A program made the position numbers and the translations under genes. A DNA stretch of 64,000 nucleotides from Bacillota bacterium (GTDB lineage Bacteria > Bacillota > Bacilli > Alicyclobacillales > SLC66), in NCBI GenBank assembly GCA_021828865.1, contig JAJZCW010000019.1, forward strand, positions 1 through 64,000. The letters run 5' to 3'. The first letter of the stretch is position 1. Each line of letters opens with the position of its first letter. The notes beneath the pieces are model-generated. The model ran no database searches, was not told the origin of the DNA, and saw only the letters and a list, made by a program, of their open reading frames with translations. Shown piece by piece: positions 62,809-64,000 of this stretch.

Positions 62809-63375
62809 ATGCCAAAGCCTAAAACGGATCGATCAGAAACCTATACCTATGAGGTTTATCTCAGTTGGGATGGCCCTGAACGTTGGGAATTGGTAGATGG
62901 TATACCGTATATGATGGCAAGTCCAACGCCTGAACATCAACAAATATTGGGCCAATTATTTTTGCAAATTGGTGGATATTCGCAAGGCAATTCATGTACC
63001 GCATATATCGCACCGCTAGACCTCACGTTTGAGGGAAACAAGCAAACAAGCTAAGTGGTAAAGCCTAACTTATTTGTCATTTGTGGAGAATATGGCCGCG
63101 ATAAGAGGATTATAGGCGTTCCGACTTTGATCATCGAGATTCTTTCTCCTTTTACTGCAACCCACGATCTCATCCGTAAGTTAAATTTGTACCAGAAAGT
63201 GGGCGTAAAGGAGTATTGAGTCGTAGATCCGGAAGAAAAGACAATCAATGTTTATTTGCATGATGACGCATTGCTGCGATGGACAGAAGAAGAACACAAA
63301 CCAGGTGATCGATTACGTCCGATCGTATTCCCGGACTTGTCAATAGATGTAGGTGCGGTTTTTGCTGCAAATTAG
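62809..63375 (+). pseudogene. Uma2 family (DUF820) endonuclease, broken by two in-frame stops
   Basis: The frame from ATG 62809 (GGAAGGA upstream) would give 188 residues, the usual Uma2 length. Before the first stop it reads YTYEVYLSWDGPERWELVDGIPYMMA, seen as WELVDGIPYMM and SPTPEHQQILGQL, then APLDLTF. After TAA at 63052-63054 the same frame continues VVKPNLFVICGE, GVPTLIIEILSPFTATHDL, KLNLYQKVGVKEY, then TGA at 63217-63219 where the family has Trp, then VVDPEEKTINVYL to the end TAG 63373-63375. No frameshift is needed. Uma2 proteins have a PD-(D/E)XK-like fold and unclear function. Confidence 0.88.
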
Positions 63376-63883
63376 TCTTAGATATGAAAAATGAAAAATA
63401 AAAAGATGATTTAATGATTGTCGAAATCGCTAATCATGCTGATTTTAAGATATTACGAAAACGATTTTCCTTTGTACAAATCTCAGATTATTCAGTAATT
63501 ATTATTTGGTATCAAATACTCCAATCTATTCTGTTTTTAATGAAAAGACTGTAAAATCCGTTGTTTGGGTATCATATAAGGCGGAGCTTCAAATAGGTTA
63601 ACTCGGAACAAATTAACCGACTATATGAATGTGGCCACAACCTTTCTCCTACGATTCAATTTCCTGAAGTGCTTTCGTCAAAATGAATATTTTCTTCTCT
63701 AATTGGAACACTCAACGGTCATTATTCAGTTGTAAACAAAGTTTTACTCTTATAGTCTAGATTTACTATTTTGACCCATTAGAAGGAATTCAATCATGTT
63801 ATAGGGAATAGTGTAATTATAAAAATTCAAATCAATTACTTTCATATGTTGACTTTTGATTTCATCATAATTGGCGGGGAAAT
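63376..63883. other. AT-rich stretch without a recognised gene
   Basis: About 500 bases, clearly richer in A and T than the rest of the window. All frames are broken by stops; the longest (63414-63557, 47 codons) has no ribosome binding site and no family likeness. No repeat array, tRNA or promoter was seen with confidence. Confidence 0.6.
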
Positions 63884-64000
63884 ATGAATTATTTCGCTCA
63901 TACACGTGAAGACGGTCAATATCAACGGTTAAAAGACCATTTAAATGGTGTCGCGGTATTATCGCAAAAATTCGCCCATACGTTTGGCATGGGCTATTTG
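63884..64000 (+). CDS. cas3: Probable CRISPR-associated helicase/nuclease Cas3, N-terminal start only
   Basis: The first 39 residues, open at the right edge. MNYFAHTRED, then LKDHLNGVAVLSQKFAHTFG, closely follows the beginning of Cas3 HD nuclease domains (Y-AHS...L-EHL--VA--A--FA--FG). The first His and the DHL histidine fit conserved positions; the HD pair itself would be further on. GGCGGGG lies eight bases before the ATG. The type I subtype cannot be fixed from this piece, though the opening resembles subtype I-C. The rest lies outside the window. Confidence 0.72.
   Translation, partial: MNYFAHTREDGQYQRLKDHLNGVAVLSQKFAHTFGMGYL

Noticed and set aside
63217-63219. TGA read as tryptophan in the Uma2 frame
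   Set aside because: TGA is used as a normal stop by many genes in the window, and a second stop (TAA) breaks the same frame.
63414-63557. 47-codon open frame in the AT-rich tail
   Set aside because: No ribosome binding site, no recognisable motif, composition like the surrounding non-coding DNA.
63376-63883. Possible CRISPR array before cas3
   Set aside because: I found no repeated 28-37-base unit with regular spacing in this stretch.

Overview
This window looks like chromosomal DNA of a moderate-GC, endospore-forming Bacillota. Gene order follows the Bacillus subtilis dnaX-to-lysS segment near the origin almost gene for gene. At least fifteen sporulation genes are present: bofA, csfB/gin, sigK, yabG, sspF, spoVG, fin, spoVT, yabP, yabQ, spoIIE, yabS, yabT, cmpA and two SpoVB/MurJ-type flippases. 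The mix of DUF1641, cyanophycin genes, a Clostridia-like AbrB with a zinc ribbon, and many TTG/GTG starts suggests a lineage near Alicyclobacillaceae rather than Bacillus itself. That placement is an inference; no marker in the window proves it.

Layout. 1-1.8 kb: truncated asparagine synthase (minus strand), tadA, tRNA-Ser and a short SRP RNA. 1.8-6.3 kb: sensor kinase, dnaX-ebfC-recR, yaaL, bofA. 6.3-9.3 kb: a flippase on the minus strand, a DUF1641 gene with its own promoter and terminator, and gin. 9.3-14.3 kb: decarboxylase, tmk, darA, yaaR, holB, yabA, rsmI. 14.3-17 kb: abrB, an uninterrupted sigK and an MFS transporter. 17-23.5 kb: metS, tatD, rnmV, ksgA, a DUF458 gene, yabG, veg, sspF. 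23.5-27 kb: a cyanophycinase/cyanophycin synthetase pair inserted between sspF and ispE. 27-44 kb: ispE, purR, ridA, spoVG, glmU, prs, pth, fin, mfd, a PrsA-like lipoprotein, spoVT, a second flippase, mazG, HU, hslR, yabP, yabQ, divIC, yabR. 44-52.7 kb: a small membrane protein behind a Fur-like box, cmpA and comEB on the minus strand, spoIIE, yabS, yabT, a split threonine/serine exporter, tilS, hpt. 52.7-61.4 kb: ftsH, hslO, cysK, folP, folK, an HTH gene, dusB, greA, lysS. After lysS the conserved order stops. Four tRNA genes follow, then AT-rich accessory DNA: a MNT/HEPN toxin-antitoxin-like pair lying between two copies of the tRNA-Gly 3' half, a Uma2-family pseudogene, and at the right edge the first 39 codons of what looks like cas3.

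How it fits together. The housekeeping genes cover the DNA polymerase clamp loader and its control (dnaX, holB, yabA), repair (recR, mfd), translation (metS, lysS, tilS, tadA, tRNAs, rsmI, ksgA, pth), envelope precursors (glmU, ispE, flippases, divIC) and folate. Sporulation genes are threaded between them. Two tRNAs are substrates of enzymes encoded here: tRNA-Arg(ACG) for TadA and tRNA-Ile(CAT) for TilS. Promoter-like sites match the expected regulators: a sigma-H site before spoVG, a sigma-K site before yabG, tandem near-consensus sigma-A sites before veg, and a perfect sigma-A site followed by a terminator hairpin before greA. The best candidates for something undescribed are the right-edge island (tRNA duplication, MNT/HEPN, cas3), the cyanophycin pair inside a spore gene cluster, and the greA leader.
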